Origin: Topomyia yanbarensis
Lineage: Eukaryota; Arthropoda; Insecta; Diptera; Culicidae
NCBI RefSeq assembly: GCF_030247195.1
Contig: NC_080672.1
Location: 353,646,413 to 353,710,412 of the forward strand
Direction: 5' to 3'
DNA: 64,000 nt
A model generated the notes under the pieces. The model ran no database searches, was not told the DNA's origin, and saw only the letters and a list, made by a program, of their open reading frames with translations. The position numbers and the translations under genes were made by a program. This document shows, piece after piece, positions 1 through 9,867 of this stretch. Numbering within the stretch: the stretch's first letter is position 1; each line of letters starts with the position of its first letter.

Positions 1-678
1 TTATCGAAATAATGTTTGGCTTATTTCAATGGATTATTACTATATTGAACAATAAATAGGCGACAAAGAGTAATCAACAAACAACAAGCCATAACTTTTA
101 AAGTATTCAAAATAGATATTTAAAGTCTTTAGCAAAGTTATTCGCAAAAGTAAGAGCTACAAATTTGCTGAAGGCATCATTTCGATATAATCACTTCCAA
201 GAAAATTTGTGAAAATATCTCACTCATAGGGGGATTAATCAGCAAAAGCACAATACCAAAAGAAAGGGCATATTGCCTCCATTATATTCTCCGAAGATAC
301 TATTGACCTAAAATAAGCCGTTTTGGCGTTAATAATAGATTACATGTTTTTGGTCATATTTCTGGCAATGGGAAATGATAAAAATCTTTCGTCCGCATTT
401 AATGTTAAATATCTCTTTTGATAATAGTCCGATTTTAACAATCTATAGCTTGTTCGAAAGGTATTCGTTGAAGCTGTCGAAAAACATATAAATTGTTAAT
501 CTATATTGTCAATTTCGACAGATAATTAAAAAAAACTGCAAAAAATGCCATTTTTACGCATTCAAACATTCATATCTTGGAAACTAAACATCAGAATCAA
601 AAACAAATTAATAGCGTTCATACTGTTTTTTAGTTCTTTCATTTAAAATTGGTTTGGATAAGATCGGTTCAGCCATTG
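1..678. repeat. Dispersed repeat, copy A, left part (host of the Transib insertion)
   Basis: This segment aligns almost base for base with 11327-12005, with scattered substitutions and 1-bp indels. It continues after the Transib element at 7870-8056. The repeat runs off the left edge of the window, so its true start is unknown. The right part carries a CA microsatellite and the palindromic GGCCCTCCGGGCC motif, which links it to the family seen at 10243-10640 and 47459-50105. No coding capacity is apparent. Confidence 0.9.
674..678. repeat. Target-site duplication CATTG, left of Transib
   Basis: CATTG directly precedes the element terminus CACAGTG. The same five bases follow the right terminus at 7865-7869, and the paralogous empty site at 12001-12005 has a single copy. 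Five-bp duplications are characteristic of Transib elements. Confidence 0.93.
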
Positions 679-1529
679 CACAGTGGTCCAGATCGCTAAT
701 TTAGGAGGAATTTTTACTTTCTGACAAACCTGTATAATTTAGCCGTATCATGTCTTAGGATGAATTTGTGTACTTTAGAAGATGCTTCTTTTTATTGGAA
801 TAGTTATTAGGGTGGTTCTAATTTATCTAAAATACGAAAATAAACTTTTTACTGATGAAAGATAGAGCTCCACAGTCTTCCACAAAGTTGTAAAGTAACT
901 TATTTTGAATAAATTTGTTGAACATATTAAAGCTCTATCTCTTTTAGTTTTTGTTATACAAGAAATTTAAAAAAAAAGATTAGGGTGTTCCTGAAAAAAA
1001 CGTTTTTTTAGTATAACTTTCGTATCTTTTACTTTTTGTTAACACAACCTTTGAACAGCTTATTGAAAACTTCAAGCCGAGTATTTTTCTCCAAGACACC
1101 GAAGGTCTAACTTTTTTCTTTAAAAAGTTATGGACACTTTTCGTTAAAAAAATAGCCTCTTTCAAGGCTCAATATCGCTGATGCGGGCACCTAAAATTGA
1201 ATTCTGTTTCCACCACATGAAAGACCATACTTATTAGTATATTTGAGCAAAAATTGGCGAATACGATATTTTTTTAAAATTTGCAATTTAGATTTAAAGT
1301 TTGTAGTTTTGCAGGTTCAACGCATTAAAGCATTTACACACATATCGTTGTATTATGAAAAAAGCCACTTTCAAATATCATTCTCTCATCGCAGCAAGCT
1401 TTGCATAAGTGAAACGACTGTCAAAAAAGGTTTCTGATTTTATTCGTTTTAAATAAAACTAGTAAATATGGATATTAGTCGAAGAGAGTTGGCGAATTTG
1501 CTTATTGCTGGTAAAAAGACAGATGAACT
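679..1529 (+). repeat. Transib left terminal inverted repeat, outer part
   Basis: This segment is the reverse complement of about 7014-7864, with only isolated mismatches. The match stops abruptly at 1529 in ...CAGATGAACT and resumes at 4518 with GCTTAAGTTCATTAC, which is continuous in the intact right repeat. The interruption is therefore a secondary insertion. Confidence 0.93.
1525..1529. repeat. LINE target-site duplication GAACT, copy 1
   Basis: GAACT here and at 4513-4517 flank the LINE. The uninterrupted Transib right repeat carries one GAACT at the equivalent site. Confidence 0.8.
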
Positions 1530-1845
1530 CTCATTTGTTTATTCTCTCATTTGTTTATTTGTTTATTTGTGGAGCAGGGAAAAGCCCGCTGGAGTGAAGC
1601 TCATTTTTGCCTCTTCTCCAGTAGGCATAAAACCTTCTCATCTTTTCATTGTCAACAGGCAATATGCTAACCCTAATGACAAAAAAGCTAATTACTATAT
1701 AATACACAGAATATAAATAATATACAATGATAGAACATACAAGTAAGTTCAGTACTTATTAACTATGTCTAACACAAACTCGAAAAGTGAAACTGGCTTA
1801 AGTACTACTTACAACATAATACAAAAATTTTATAAACGAAAGCAA

Positions 1846-3927
1846 CTAAACAGTGGATATGACTTCAAAAAACTTTTTTTTTATGGTGGCTCGGGACAAA
1901 TTAAAGTCGAAGGCATCAGAGAGTTGATTAAACATACGACTCATACAGGCTATGGGTTCGTTATGACCATAATTAGTTCTAGCAACAGGAAGGCGGAAAA
2001 AAGTATGGGATCGCAAAACACGACGATGGATGTTGAAGTTCAGCTGTTGGAGTAATGCGGAGCAGTCGATATTACCTTGAATAATATCGGAGACAAACAA
2101 AGCCTTTGCGACATTGCGACGACAACTGAGCAGGTCTAGACCGATCAATTTACATCTGTCTTCGTATGCGGGCAAATTTATCGGGTCATTCCAGGGAAGA
2201 TGGCGCAAGGCAAATCGTAAGAACTTGCGTTGAACGGACTCGATTCGGCTGATGCTGTTTTGATAGAATGGTGCCCAGACCACTGATGCATATTCTAATA
2301 TCGAGCGTACTAGAGAGCAATAGAGTGACTTTAAACAGTGCACATTTCTGAAATTTTTGGCTGTACGAAAGATAAATCCAAGTGTTCTGGAAGCCTTTGA
2401 TGTTACGTATGAAACATGGTCTCTAAATGTTAACTTTGAGTCAAGAATTACACCTAGATCTTTAACAGAAGTATCTCTCCGAAGATTATTGCCATAAAGT
2501 TCATAATTGAAAATAATTAATGAATGCTTACGAGTAAAGGATATTACGGAGCACTTAGATGCATTCAAGACCATCTGATTGTTGCTGCACCAATTAGCGA
2601 AGATTTCTAGATCGCATTGAAGAAGTCTTGCATCATCAAGACATTTTACGATGGTGAATAGCTTGAAGTCATCGGCATAGGAAAGCTTGACACATTTTAG
2701 TAAAAGGTGGACATCGTTCATGTATAACAGGAAGATTATGGGTCCCAGGTGGCTGCCCTGTGGAACTCCGGAGGTAGCAGCAAATGCTAGGGAAAGAGTA
2801 TCTCCAATTTTAACGCTCATTTGACGGCCAAATAGGTATGAACGCAACCAATTAAGAAAAGGTCCATTAAAACCCAGCTGTTCGAGTTTGCCAACAGCTA
2901 TACGGTGGTTGATCTTGTCGAAAGCTGCAGTAAGGTCTGTATAAATCGCATCAACTTGATGTCTTTGTTGGAGCGCATGAGTTATGTATGATGTGTAGGA
3001 AACGAAGTTGGTACTGGTAGATCGCTTAGGAATAAATCCATGTTGTTCTTCAGCTATTATGTTACGGCAGTTGTGAGTAACAAAATCCAGGACGATTGAC
3101 TCGAATAGTTTGGATGTAGCGCACAAGGCTGCAATTCCGCGATAATTGCGCACGTCGCGTTTACATCCCTTTTTAAAAACCAGGAAAACGAAGGATCGCT
3201 TCCAACAGTCAGGAAAAATCCCTGATCGCAGAGAGTCGTTGAAAAGGCATGATAAGGGTGTAGCGAGACTTGTAGAACATTGTTTTAGAACAATCGCTGG
3301 GATCCCATCAGGACCGACGTTACATGATTTTTTTAGCTTTCTACATGCAGTAATAACTGCATCAGAAGTGATACGAGGATGTTGACCGATGGGGAGCCCA
3401 CATGGAACTCTTAGAACAGCAGTAGATATTTCTGAAGAGTTCAGTTTATCGTATGTAAAAACACTGCTGAATTGCTTACGAAATAAATCGCAAATATCTT
3501 TGGTAGATGAAGCTTCTTTTGCATCACGGATCATGACCGATGGTAAACCTGACTCCTTCCTTTGATTATTTATATAATTCCAAAAGGCCTTTGGATTGGA
3601 CTTTAGGTGATTTTGAGTGCGTTGTTCGTGGATACGAGAGAGACGTTTGTTTAAACGTTTATATCTGTCGTTGGAAATAATGTAACGAATTTTCAATGGG
3701 CGCGTGCGAAATTTCGAGAATTTTTTCAAAGCAGATCTTTTGGCAGATTTTAAACGTTGCAGTGTTCTATTTGTCCAGGGAGGGGAGCAGGGAGTTTTTT
3801 TTAACTTTTTGGGTACGTACTGGTCTATAGCGTACAGTAGAACGTTCGATATGACGGTTGCAGATTCGTTGACATCTCTTCCATCGACAACATTGCTCCA
3901 AATGATGTTACTCAAGAATTGGTTCAT
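1846..3927 (-). CDS. LINE reverse transcriptase (693 aa, open)
   Basis: RNA-directed DNA polymerase of the nested LINE, which would copy the element RNA at the nicked chromosomal target. Visible motifs are a linker NPKAFWNYI (residues ~111-119), VGPDGIP (~204-210), YRGIAALCATSKLFE (~262-276), the first catalytic Asp in YTDLTAAFDK (~329-338), SGVPQGSHLGP (~386-396) and YADD (417-420). The thumb and C-terminal region follow, with WAPFY, and no RNase H. The frame is open throughout; the ATG at 3925-3927 is an internal methionine rather than a true start, because the same frame continues upstream into the endonuclease-RT linker until a frame break near 3970-3985. Opposite-strand open frames here are shadows. 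Confidence 0.93.
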   Translation of the reverse strand: MNQFLSNIIWSNVVDGRDVNESATVISNVLLYAIDQYVPKKLKKTPCSPPWTNRTLQRLKSAKRSALKKFSKFRTRPLKIRYIISNDRYKRLNKRLSRIHEQRTQNHLKSNPKAFWNYINNQRKESGLPSVMIRDAKEASSTKDICDLFRKQFSSVFTYDKLNSSEISTAVLRVPCGLPIGQHPRITSDAVITACRKLKKSCNVGPDGIPAIVLKQCSTSLATPLSCLFNDSLRSGIFPDCWKRSFVFLVFKKGCKRDVRNYRGIAALCATSKLFESIVLDFVTHNCRNIIAEEQHGFIPKRSTSTNFVSYTSYITHALQQRHQVDAIYTDLTAAFDKINHRIAVGKLEQLGFNGPFLNWLRSYLFGRQMSVKIGDTLSLAFAATSGVPQGSHLGPIIFLLYMNDVHLLLKCVKLSYADDFKLFTIVKCLDDARLLQCDLEIFANWCSNNQMVLNASKCSVISFTRKHSLIIFNYELYGNNLRRDTSVKDLGVILDSKLTFRDHVSYVTSKASRTLGFIFRTAKNFRNVHCLKSLYCSLVRSILEYASVVWAPFYQNSISRIESVQRKFLRFALRHLPWNDPINLPAYEDRCKLIGLDLLSCRRNVAKALFVSDIIQGNIDCSALLQQLNFNIHRRVLRSHTFFRLPVARTNYGHNEPIACMSRMFNQLSDAFDFNLSRATIKKKFFEVISTV

Positions 3928-3967
3928 GGCGAGGAAATTTGCATTTTTGTAATCATAATAGATAGAC

Positions 3968-4512
3968 TCAGATATATCTCGAAAGAACGATGGGCGAGCA
4001 ATCGCGAATCGAAAGATGTAAAGGTTGATGATGGTGGCATTTCTTTACAAGCGGAGACGGTGCTTCAGAAATGGAACAGTCATTAATTAAGTCTAAACTA
4101 ACAAAGCATAGGTCAAGTACACGGCCGTTACTGTTAACGATGTTGTTAATTTGTCCTAGTCCTGCGGTGTTGTAACTGTCCAACAGTTCTGTTGCTAGGT
4201 GACTAACGGTGGAGAATGAGTTGTCAGGGAAGAGGTACTTAGCGGGACAGGAGACCCACTTAATACCTGGGAAGTTGAAATCGCCAAGTATTACCATATT
4301 ATCACTAATTTTCATTTGTGAAGCGATCCATGTAACAGAGCTAAGATGTTCATTAAACAATATTACGTCGCTGGTACGATCCGGAGGAATATATATTACG
4401 CAAATGAATAACGTAGATTTTGAAAGCGTTAGAGCGACCCATATTTGTTCTACACATGAGCAATTAGGGGGAAAGAGTTGGCGTGATTTAAAGCGAGAAC
4501 GCGTTGCAATAA
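3968..4512 (-). pseudogene. LINE apurinic-like endonuclease, N-terminally truncated fragment
   Basis: Reading on the minus strand from the insertion boundary gives an open frame with IATRSRF, VIYIPPDRTSD and ILGDFNFPGIKW, which are EEP-nuclease motifs of LINE ORF2. The first catalytic motifs are missing because the element is 5'-truncated. The terminal SDH motif appears as CHHHQPL, so the aspartate seems replaced by histidine. The frame stops at 3968 and differs by one base from the reverse-transcriptase frame, indicating a 1-nt indel near 3970-3985. The fragment cannot encode an active nuclease. Confidence 0.85.
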
Positions 4513-4517
4513 GAACT
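4513..4517. repeat. LINE target-site duplication GAACT, copy 2
   Basis: Second copy of the GAACT duplication, immediately before the Transib left repeat resumes with GCTTAAGTTC. Confidence 0.8.
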
Positions 4518-5092
4518 GCTTAAGTTCATTACAAGTAGTAATCCAAATGTAAAATTGAGACTTGTTAGTGCTCGGAAGAAAATAAAAATCTTCATGTTGG
4601 AATTTAGAAGGTTGTGGATTCGGAGTAAGCGCACGCAAATTCGGTTTGAGCTGGAAAATTGTGTGTGGCTTGAAGGAAAGCTAAGATTCGAAGTCGAAGG
4701 TAAAGGTAAAGGCCGAAAGAGGAAACCATTTTCCGAAATATGTCGCAGAGCCAAAATAAAAAGATTAGGAAAGTTGCGCGATAAGTATTCCACGGAAGAA
4801 CTTGGTTTAGCGTCAGCCGTCAACGCTAATTCTACTGGTTTCCGTTTAGTTGGCAGACAAATCGAACGATTGTCGAAAAGTCCCGTCAGATCTACCGTAG
4901 AGAATTTAGGATCTATGGCTGTCCCGATTGCAGAAGCGTTTACTGCGGAGGAGGCACTTAGATTTATTTGTGAAAATGATTTTTCTAAGGCGCAGTACCA
5001 AAACATACGCAGCTCAGTTATGCAGAAGGGTTTGGACATTTATCCCGCGTATAATAAAATAGTAGAAGAAAAGAAACTATGCTATCCGATCG

Positions 5093-5141
5093 GTATGTAC
5101 TATTCTCAAAGATTCGTCCCTGAATCAACAATTTTTTTCAG
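5093..5141 (+). other. Intron 1 of the Transib transposase (49 bp)
   Basis: The intron begins GTATGT and ends in a pyrimidine tract plus CAG. Removing it restores the frame from LCYPIG into ISVQPSCAYVPLQALV and then the first catalytic motif; without splicing the frame stops at 5193. Phase 1. It is very short, near the lower limit for insect introns. Confidence 0.85.
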
Positions 5142-5310
5142 GAATTTCTGTTCAGCCTTCTTGTGCGTATGTTCCCCTTCAAGCTCTTGTTAACCATACC
5201 GTGGAACGACTCATCTCGTTTCTGAATATTGGAGTTCTACCACTGCATCCTGAGGATAATACGTTTGTTATCTTTAAGTGGGGCTGCGATGGAAGCAGCA
5301 ACCATTCCCG

Positions 5311-5371
5311 GTAGGCAACATTATTTTTCTTCTAAACTTTGACTGACAGTCTCTTTTCCACTTGAACATAG
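5311..5371 (+). other. Intron 2 of the Transib transposase (61 bp)
   Basis: GTAGGC...CATAG. Splicing joins DGSSNHS-R to YKQMCVDED, which restores the conserved DGSxxxSxYKQ block of Transib transposases. Phase 2. The match to family consensus strongly supports it. Confidence 0.88.
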
Positions 5372-6520
5372 ATACAAGCAAATGTGCGTTGACGAAGATG
5401 AAAATGGAGAACTATTCGAGTATAACGATTCGCATATATTTGCTCTATCTATAGTACCTTTACGTGTAGTTAGTCGCCGGAAAGATGAGTCAAGAGATTG
5501 CATTCTTTGGAATAATGATTTTCCATCTTCAGTATCCCTGTGCCGACCAGTAAAATTAATTTTCAAGAAGGAAAATCCTGAACTAACAAAGGATGAAGTT
5601 GCCGCGATGAACAAGCAAATCGATGAATTAGTCCCGACTATAGTAAATGTTAATATGCGCAAGATTCCGATTAGTTCAAGCTTCATATTTTCCATGGTTG
5701 ATACGAAGGTAGTGAATGACGTAACAGGCACACCGTCTCAAGCGTGTTATATATGCAAACGCTCCGGAAAGCGATTGAATGATCCTTTACTGGAAGCCAG
5801 CGATCCACCGGATAGTTTATATGTTTTTTCACCTTTACATGCATTAATACGAGCAATGGAGTTACTATTGAATATTGCTTACCGTTTAGCTCTAGCAAAA
5901 CCACGTTGGCGCGTAGGCAAAAATACCAGCGAGCTTAAGGAACGACAAATAAAAATTCGACAAGCGTTACGTGACCGTTTAGGTCTTCGTATTAGCGAAC
6001 CTTTGCCAGGTGGCGGAATTCTAACGATGGTAACACAGCTCGAAAATTTTTCAGAAACCGAGATGTCGTTGCAGAAGAAACCGGGTTGGACGAAATGTTG
6101 CTAGAACGTATGTATGTGCTATTAACAATCATCAACAGCAAATTGGGAATTAACGCGGATGCTTACCGGAGTTACGCCGAAGATACACGATTGCTTTATG
6201 TACGCCTGTATGGTTGGTACGCTCTCTCACCAATCGTGCATAAACTCCTGGTCCATGGAGGAAGCATTATTCAACATAACATGCTGCCAGTAGGTATGTG
6301 CAGTGAAGAAGTTCAAGAAACCAGGAATAAAAGTATTCGCAGATTCCGAGAATTCCACGCACGCAAATTCGATCGACTCGTCAATCTTGATGACGTTTTC
6401 AAGAGACTTCTTGTTTCATCAGATCCTATAATTTCTCTTAAATGTAAACGTCGAATTCAACGAGCACCGCTGGATATACCTGAAAATGCAATGCATCTAC
6501 TTTTGAATTAATTGGCATTG

Positions 6521-6526
6521 AATAAA
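6521..6526 (+). promoter_or_regulatory. Polyadenylation signal AATAAA of the Transib gene
   Basis: AATAAA begins 9 bp after the TAA stop of the transposase. Confidence 0.55.
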
Positions 6527-6714
6527 TTCTCCTTATATAAATCATAAATTGTTGTCATAGCCAAATTATTTTTAATGAACACATTCTGTATTGTTGATAT
6601 GTAAGCAAAACAGAAAAGGAAATACAAAGGCTTTAGGCAATTTCTTTTATGTCGCTATGCGATAAAATTTAAAACGTTGGTTAGTAAATTTAAAATTACA
6701 TGCTTAAAAAAAAT

Positions 6715-6960
6715 AATATTTTCCAATTTTTGCTCAAATATACTTAAAAGTATGTTCTTTTCTATGGTTCAATCCGAACTTACTTTTATTTGCCCCAATC
6801 AGAGATAATGACATTTGAAAAAGGGCTATTTATGAGCGAAAAGTTTCCATAACTTTTGAAAGTATAAAGTTAGACTTTCAGAGTTATGAAAAAACGTGGA
6901 TTGAAGTTTTCTAAAAGCTGTTCAAAGGTTGTTTTAACAAAATATAAAATTTCTTTCGAA
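6715..6960 (+). repeat. Degenerate extra copy of Transib subterminal sequence
   Basis: The order of blocks (TTTTTGCTCAAATATACT, AGGGCTATTTATGAGCGAAA, CCATAACTTTT, AAGCTGTTCAAAGGTTGT) repeats that of 7285-7530 inside the right inverted repeat at clearly lower identity. No counterpart exists on the left, where the coding region abuts the repeat. Confidence 0.7.
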
Positions 6961-7864
6961 CATTAACAAGTCTCAATTTTACATTTGGATTACTACTTGT
7001 AATGAACTTAAGCAGTTCATCTGTCTTTTTACCAGCAATAAGCAAATTCGCCAACTCTCTTCGACTAATATCAATATTTACTAGTTTTATTTAAAACGAA
7101 TAAAATCAGAAACCTTTTTTGACAGTCGTTTCACTTATGCAAAGCTTGCTGCGATGAGAGAATGATATTTGAAAGTGGCTTTTTTCATAATACAACGATA
7201 TGTGTGTAAATGATTTAATGCGTTGAACCTGCAAAACTACAAACTTTAAATCTAAATTGCAAATTTTAAAAAAATATCGTATTCGCCAATTTTTGCTCAA
7301 ATATACTAATAAGTATGGTCTTTCATGTGGTGGAAACAGAATTCAATTTTAGGTGCCCGCATCAGCGATATTGAGCCTTGAAAGAGGCTATTTTTTTAAC
7401 GAAAAGTGTCCATAACTTTTTAAAGAAAAAAGTTAGACCTTCGGTGTCTTGGAGAAAAATACTCGGCTTGAAGTTTTCAATAAGCTGTTCAAAGGTTGTG
7501 TTAACAAAAAGTAAAAGATACGAAAGTTATACTAAAAAAACGTTTTTTTCAGGAACACCCTAATCTTTTTTTTTTAATTTCTTGTATAACAAAAACTAAA
7601 AGAGATAGAGCTTTAATATGTTCAACAAATTTATTCAAAATAAGTTACTTTACAACTTTGTGGAAGACTGTGGAGCTCTATCTTTCATCAGTAAAAAGTT
7701 TATTTTCGTATTTTAGATAAATTAGAACCACCCTAATAACTATTCCAATAAAAAGAAGCATCTTCTAAAGTACACAAATTCATCCTAAGACATGATACGG
7801 CTAAATTATACAGGTTTGTCAGAAAGTAAAAATTCCTCCTAAATTAGCGATCTGGACCACTGTG
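6953..7864 (-). repeat. Transib right terminal inverted repeat
   Basis: Intact copy of about 912 bp, reverse complementary to 679-1529 plus 4518-4578. It ends CCACTGTG at 7864 and is followed by CATTG. Confidence 0.93.
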
Positions 7865-7869
7865 CATTG
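7865..7869. repeat. Target-site duplication CATTG, right of Transib
   Basis: Pairs with 674-678. Downstream sequence CTGAGAAACACGAATGAG continues the host repeat as in 12006 onward. Confidence 0.93.
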
Positions 7870-8056
7870 CTGAGAAACACGAATGAGAATTTGTCCGTTA
7901 CATACACACACACACACAGACACACACACACACAGACATTGTCCCAAATCGTCGAGCTGAGTCGATTGGTATATAAGACTCGGCCCTCCGGGCCTCGGAA
8001 AAAATCTTGAAAGTTTGAGCGAATTCTATACATTTCTTTTATAAGAAATGTAAAAC
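7870..8056. repeat. Host repeat copy A, right part, with CA microsatellite
   Basis: Matches 12006-12190, including the CA tract, the GGCCCTCCGGGCC palindrome and TTTCTTTTATAAGAAATGTAAAAC. After 8056 copies A and B diverge; copy A continues with TTTTAATCCACCTA, a family terminus also present at 9868, 50080 and 63691. Confidence 0.88.
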
Positions 8057-9867
8057 GCTTTTAATCCACCTAACAGTGTGATGAGACATTTCTTATAACT
8101 CTTATCACTCTCTTCGGATATTATATCGTTTGAGAACATTTTGAACTTGATGCTTCACGATGTTTTTGACAACACATACTACATGGGATAGTGGCAGGAC
8201 TCAGAGAATCGCTCAAATCAGCATAGGACAACATCAGTGCTAGAAATCTCAAACCAAATCAATAAGAAAGCGAAAAAATGGCCCATAAAATAGACATACC
8301 ATCGAATTATTGTTAATGCTCTGTTAATAAAATATCTGAATTGTGGTGGGAAAACTGAATTTTCCTAAAGGGGTTATTTATTGATCATTCGCATGTATGA
8401 AAAAAGCCTTATGTTTACATTTGTAAGTATCGCCCTTTTAACAAAAAAGCGTTGAAATGAAATCGCAGCTCCTGATATCACGCTATCTCTGAAGTGCATG
8501 CCTGCATAGTTCCAAATTTTACTTCGACATCGACTTTTTCTAAAGGTGGCTTCCCAGTAGTATTCTTGATTTGAATTATTATCGCTAATCCTAATGCCAA
8601 AGAACAAATAAAAACCTCTCAAAAACGAACCGTTTGGGGAAATCTGGAATTACTGGAATTTTCATTTTCACGAAACTTTTCGATAGCCTTCCGTCACTTG
8701 CGTTAATGCACTGGGTTCACAGTGCTCCGAAAATCTAGCGAAATCGTCTTAGGGCACCAGCGGGTCTAATTCAGAGCTATTTGCGCGGCGAGTTAAATCT
8801 GTAAAGAACACTAAAAATTAATTTCTATTCCATAATTTTCAGTTCAGCAATTCGAGAGATCGTGCTCACCGCAAGCCATGAAAAATAGACTACGTTGTGA
8901 AGCGATGGTCACTATTTATTAAAAAATCACGGTTAAATAAAAAATTAAACTATTAAAAAAATTTCAAATAGTTTATAATTTTCACAAACTTATTAGGAAA
9001 GATTGTTTAATAAGTTTTCGTAATATTGTGTAGGAAAAAAGCTGAAAATTTTAGTATTTTCTCTATCTGCAACATATAAACCCTTAAGTATACCAATTAA
9101 TTGGTATACGAATTGGAATAGGTTCGCCAAATTTTGGAAGACGTCTATAAAATAACCCCTTGAAAGCTACCTAAAAATTGTTGTAGTTCGATGCAATAAA
9201 AAAAATCATATTTGGCAATTCATATTTGGCTGATAAAATTGGGGTGTCAATGTATTATAATAGATATTCAGCATTCGAAGAAGTTTCTTGTGAACGAGTG
9301 TAGAACGACTTTGTTTCTACGGTCAGCGGTGTAGCCAGAAATTCGGTTTGGTGGGGGTTTGGTGAAAATCGATCATACTGTCCAAACGGCATAATTCCGA
9401 AACCATAATTTTTAAAGTTTTAAAATTATGCAGAATTATTTTCCAGAAAATAGTAACAAGGTTCGTGTCTTTAGCGAATTTGTTGAGACTTTATTGTAGT
9501 CATGAATAAAACCTGAGAAAATTCACCATAAATACTTCTTGGACGATACACCGTCAAAATTATTTTATCAAATGATGCGCTGTTTAACGTTTGTAAAACT
9601 CATTGAAGATACTAAACCTCCGAAATTAGCGGTTTCATAATGATGCTATCTTGACCTTAAATTACTGTTTTTAAACATTTGACCTATACATATAATTGGT
9701 CATACAACAAAAATGAAATGCTCATCAAAATCGATCAGAACCTGCTAGAGTCGAATGGAAATCGTCATTTTTCATAAATTTCTCTCTACATTCGGAAAGT
9801 GTTATCCTCGTTATTAATCATATTACGTTTTCGTCTCAACTCGACGCATTCCCAAAATAAAAACCTG
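8057..9867. other. Non-coding stretch; possible degenerate MITE
   Basis: No convincing gene. AAGGGGTTATTTAT near 8368 and ATAAAATAACCCCTT near 9150-9164 form a short inverted pair about 0.8 kb apart, possibly ends of a decayed MITE, without a clear target duplication. TACCAATTAATTGGTA at about 9094 is a small palindrome. Confidence 0.35.

Larger units (their letters stand above)
1530..4512 (-). mobile_element. 5'-truncated non-LTR retrotransposon (Jockey/CR1-like LINE) inside the Transib left repeat
   Basis: The insertion is delimited by the resumption of the Transib inverted repeat and by GAACT at 1525-1529 and 4513-4517, a probable target duplication. On the minus strand the order is a partial endonuclease (4512-3968), a reverse transcriptase (3927-1846) and a 3' untranslated stretch. 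The 3' end is not poly(A); it is a short array of AAATAAAC-like units (about 1530-1573). The 5' end begins within the endonuclease domain, the usual outcome of incomplete target-primed reverse transcription. There is no RNase H. The clade (Jockey versus CR1-like) is an inference from the layout and RT motifs. Confidence 0.9.
4594..6511 (+). pseudogene. Transib transposase, three exons, one frameshift
   Basis: DDE recombinase of the RAG1/Transib family; it would bind the CACAGTG termini and cut and paste the element in the nucleus. Three exons (4594-5092, 5142-5310, 5372-6511) join into about 602 residues. Catalytic acids: Asp in KWGCDGSS (5288-5290, residue ~216), Asp in FSMVDTK (5700-5702, ~333), Glu in QETRNKSIRRFRE (6317-6319, ~539). 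The zinc site CYIC (5745-5756) with HKLLVH (6239-6256) matches the C-x2-C/H-x4-H site of RAG1. YKQ follows the second splice and the conserved NDGNTARKFF lies at ~6023-6052. One base appears missing near 6015-6017 in a run of glycine codons: PGGG is in one frame and NSNDGNT in the next, with no plausible intron between. The start is the first ATG after the inverted repeat. AATAAA occurs at 6521. Confidence 0.92.
679..7864 (+). mobile_element. Transib DNA transposon (RAG1-related), with a nested LINE
   Basis: The element starts CACAGTGGTCCAGATCGC and ends with the exact reverse complement. It is bounded by CATTG duplications. The inverted repeats are about 0.9 kb: left 679-1529 plus 4518-~4578 (split by a LINE), right ~6953-7864. 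They are nearly identical; for example 980-1165 and the reverse strand of 7378-7563 translate identically. Between them lies a transposase gene at 4594-6511. Removing the 2,988-bp LINE plus one GAACT leaves an element of about 4.2 kb. The terminal heptamer equals the RSS heptamer; I see no convincing nonamer at 12- or 23-bp spacing, though ACAAACC occurs at 724-730. High repeat identity suggests recent transposition. Assignment rests on the termini, the duplication length and the transposase motifs. Confidence 0.93.

Noticed and set aside
4488..5039. 183-codon minus-strand frame
   Set aside because: It is the antisense shadow of transposase exon 1, which has clear family motifs.
7839..8033. 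65-residue frame shared with 11970-12167
   Set aside because: It reads through a CA microsatellite and a non-coding dispersed repeat; conservation reflects repeat copies rather than coding.
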